From an uncultured Comamonadaceae bacterium (GTDB lineage: Bacteria; Pseudomonadota; Gammaproteobacteria; Burkholderiales; Burkholderiaceae_C), in assembly GCA_937893415.1 (NCBI GenBank), contig CALBWZ010000261.1, positions 1 through 7,420 on the forward strand: a DNA stretch of 7,420 nt. The letters are read 5' to 3'. Both the position numbers and the translations under genes were made by a program. Positions within the stretch are counted from its first letter, which is position 1, and each line of letters opens with the position of its first letter. Under the pieces are notes generated by a model that was given only the letters and a program-made list of their open reading frames with translations, did not search any database and was not told where the DNA came from. Shown here in pieces: positions 5,969 through 7,420 of this stretch.

Positions 5969-6562
5969 CTACACATCTCTCAAGTCCTGCACCGTTTGCA
6001 CGTCAAATGCGAGCTGTTTGTCTGCTGTCAATGTCAACTCTAGCGACTGCTGTGGCGGAAAATCAGCCAGCCCCGCTACCAAGTCGGCACTGACGGGCAA
6101 TTGTTTATAGCCAGGACGCTCAATTAGCACGGCTAACTTCACGCTGTGGGGTCGGCCAAAGTCAAACAGCTCATTGAGCACAGCGCGCAACGTGCGCCCG
6201 GTGTACAAGACATCGTCAATCAGCCACACATGAGCACCGTTCACTTCAAACGGCAGCTTGGTCTGTGTATTGGTGGCACTTAGGCCACGCTTGGCAAAGT
6301 CATCGCGGTGCATGCTGCTAGAAATAACGCCAACCTCACCATCCAGCCCTAAGTCTTGTTGCAAACGCTGCGCCAACCACACACCGCCTGAGGCCACACC
6401 AACCAACCGTATAGCCTGGTCGCTGTTGCTCAATATGCTTTTCATACCCGCCAACAACACGGTGTACAAGGCTTCAGCGTTGAGGTTATTGACAGCCTGA
6501 ACGGCTGTACTGGATGCCGATGGAGTCATTGCTCTGGACGCTGTATCAGGGGTGTTGCTCAT
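5969..6562 (-). CDS. pyrR: PyrR-like phosphoribosyltransferase (pyr regulator / uracil phosphoribosyltransferase)
   Basis: This 197-residue protein has the type I phosphoribosyltransferase fold. The PRPP loop [13 protein letters not shown] is at 112-124, with GVASGG at 55-60 and [12 protein letters not shown] at 82-93 as the flexible loop. The ATG at 6562 is chosen because AAAGAGA lies just upstream and the spacing to ruvX is 13 bp; an in-frame ATG eleven codons later is an alternative, since the first 22 residues are low-complexity Ser/Thr/Ala. In Bacillus, PyrR binds UMP and pyr mRNA to control attenuation and has minor uracil phosphoribosyltransferase activity. Here the TRIAHEI-type RNA-binding segment is replaced by [12 protein letters not shown] (33-44), and the usual DRGHREL segment reads ERPGYKQLP (148-156). 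RNA binding is therefore doubtful; enzyme activity or another regulatory mode is plausible. It lies directly upstream of pyrB, consistent with pyrimidine control. Confidence 0.88.
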   Translation of the reverse strand: MSNTPDTASRAMTPSASSTAVQAVNNLNAEALYTVLLAGMKSILSNSDQAIRLVGVASGGVWLAQRLQQDLGLDGEVGVISSSMHRDDFAKRGLSATNTQTKLPFEVNGAHVWLIDDVLYTGRTLRAVLNELFDFGRPHSVKLAVLIERPGYKQLPVSADLVAGLADFPPQQSLELTLTADKQLAFDVQTVQDLRDV

Positions 6563-6575
6563 ACCGGTATCTCTT

Positions 6576-7010
6576 TCAATGAGGCACATGCAAGCTGGCC
6601 AAAAATTGTTCCAAAATGATGCACGCAGAGGCTGCATCGGCATCAGGCGCACCCAAACTGTGGGCTTCGGTGGTGGAGTAACGTTCGTCTACTTCAAACA
6701 CTGGCAAATTGAAGCGCCCACCCAGTTGTCGTGCAAATTTTTGTGCAGCTCGGGTGTTGTCATGTGGTGCACCATCTTGGTAATAGGGCACGCCAACCAC
6801 CAAGGCATGTGGTGCCCACTCCTTGACACGCAAGGCAATCAGGTCCCAGCGCGCTTGACCCACAGCCGCCACAGTGGGCAGTGGTGTTGCGCTGGCGGTT
6901 AAACGGTTGCCACTGGCCATGCCACAACGCTTTTCGCCGTAATCAAAACCTAAAAATAATTCCACATGCCCAGCTACTGCCAGATTGGTAGCAGCCAAGC
7001 CTGTTGCCAT
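6576..7010 (-). CDS. ruvX: RuvX/YqgF family RNase H-fold nuclease
   Basis: This 144-residue protein is the YqgF (RuvX) putative Holliday junction resolvase, reported to act in 16S rRNA 5'-end maturation. The RNase H-like core is visible as FLGFDYGEKRCGMASG (19-34) with D23, VVGVPYYQDG (71-80), EVDERYST (106-113) with D108/E109, and DAASACIILEQFL (125-137) with D125, which give the expected acidic site. Its start codon overlaps the yqgE stop by one base (TAATG at 7012-7008), which suggests translational coupling. The first 15 residues precede the conserved core, and no better internal start with a ribosome binding site is seen. The yqgE–yqgF pair is one of the most widely conserved in proteobacteria, and its extension into pyrR–pyrB supports the Burkholderiales placement. 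The length is close to normal for the family. Confidence 0.93.
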   Translation of the reverse strand: MATGLAATNLAVAGHVELFLGFDYGEKRCGMASGNRLTASATPLPTVAAVGQARWDLIALRVKEWAPHALVVGVPYYQDGAPHDNTRAAQKFARQLGGRFNLPVFEVDERYSTTEAHSLGAPDADAASACIILEQFLASLHVPH

Positions 7011-7420
7011 TAGGCATGCCCCGCTTGGCTGGACAATGCACCAAGGTTCAAGCCCAGCAACTCCATGGCTCGGGTGTAGCGCAACTCAGGTGGCGTGTCA
7101 AAAATAATAGCGTGGTCGGCAGCCACCGTCAGCCAAGCATTTTCCGCAATTTCCGACTCAAGTTGACCCTTGCCCCATGTGGAGTAGCCCAGCGTCACCA
7201 GTACTTTGGAGGGCCCTGCCCCTTCAGACATGGCTTCTAAAACATCTTTGGATGTGGTCATCTCTAGCCTGTCTGCATCGGCTTGCACATGTGTTTGTGC
7301 GTTATCGCCGTACTCGCCGTCCTCATCTGGCTCGTCTTCACTTGCGGCCAGCGCGTCGCCAATTTGCTGCGCAAGGTGTGCTGAAAATTTACGGCTGAGA
7401 TGGTCTGTTAATTCGGCAAC
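7010..7420 (-). CDS. yqgE: YqgE/AlgH family protein (DUF179), C-terminal 136 residues; 5' end outside window
   Basis: The frame is open from the right edge to the TAA at 7012-7010. The C-terminal part matches YqgE: LEMTTSKDVLEAM, then VLVTLGYSTWGKGQLESEI and NAWLTVAADHAIIFDTP, ending GLNLGAL. YqgE (UPF0301/AlgH) is cytoplasmic and of unresolved function, nearly always next to yqgF. What precedes LEMTTS is odd: instead of the short link expected after the family's conserved GP-x-x-x-x-RGF-x-LH region, about 50 residues are visible here that do not resemble the family. They include an amphipathic part (HLSRKFSAHLAQQIGDAL) and an acidic run with nine Asp/Glu in twelve residues (SEDEPDEGDEYGD, about 7338-7304). 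A GTG within this frame at 7288 could be mistaken for a start, but the upstream frame is continuous. The N-terminus and true start are outside the window. Confidence 0.9.
   Translation of the reverse strand, partial: VAELTDHLSRKFSAHLAQQIGDALAASEDEPDEDGEYGDNAQTHVQADADRLEMTTSKDVLEAMSEGAGPSKVLVTLGYSTWGKGQLESEIAENAWLTVAADHAIIFDTPPELRYTRAMELLGLNLGALSSQAGHA

Noticed and set aside
7286..7288. GTG at 7288 as the start of a 92-residue protein
   Set aside because: The frame is open without a stop to the window edge, and full YqgE proteins are about twice that length, so this is an internal codon of a gene that begins outside.

Overview
The window looks like chromosomal DNA of a betaproteobacterium of the order Burkholderiales, most likely near Comamonadaceae. 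The main reason is the tightly packed minus-strand run yqgE–ruvX(yqgF)–pyrR–pyrB–pyrC' (dihydroorotase-like)–plsC, an arrangement I associate with that order. The PyrB, PyrR and dihydroorotase-like sequences also read like betaproteobacterial versions. This assignment rests on recalled family features, not on a database search.

Layout from left to right. Positions 1-57 are the 3' part of a tRNA-Arg (anticodon CCU) with an encoded CCA. Positions 58-320 hold no recognisable gene. Positions 321-1016 (+) encode an FkbM-type SAM-dependent methyltransferase that is richer in A+T than the rest of the window, so it may be accessory DNA beside the tRNA gene. A 51-bp convergent gap with two hairpins separates it from a two-gene minus-strand group: a periplasmic PCu(A)C-type copper chaperone with a His/Met-rich tail (1068-1592), and upstream of it a small secreted or membrane DUF2946 protein (1724-2089). 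A divergent intergenic region with overlapping inverted repeats (2090-2202) leads into a glutathione S-transferase-like protein (2203-2847, +).

From 2883 to the right edge everything is on the minus strand and reads right to left: YqgE (its N-terminus lies outside the window), RuvX/YqgF, PyrR, PyrB, a dihydroorotase-like PyrC', and a 1-acylglycerol-3-phosphate acyltransferase. Gaps are -1, 13, 62, 14 and 4 bp, consistent with one operon. PyrB catalyses the committed step of pyrimidine synthesis. The PyrC' homologue has lost three of the six usual metal ligands and is probably a structural partner of PyrB, so the catalytic dihydroorotase should be encoded elsewhere. PyrR is a PRPP-binding phosphoribosyltransferase-fold protein that lacks the N-terminal RNA-binding signature of the Bacillus attenuator protein.

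I found no clearly new multi-gene system, CRISPR array, IS element or phage module. The points most worth a second look are the acidic insertion in YqgE, the degenerate dihydroorotase, the PyrR without a recognisable RNA target, the mutually exclusive hairpins ahead of the GST gene, and the tRNA-adjacent low-GC methyltransferase.
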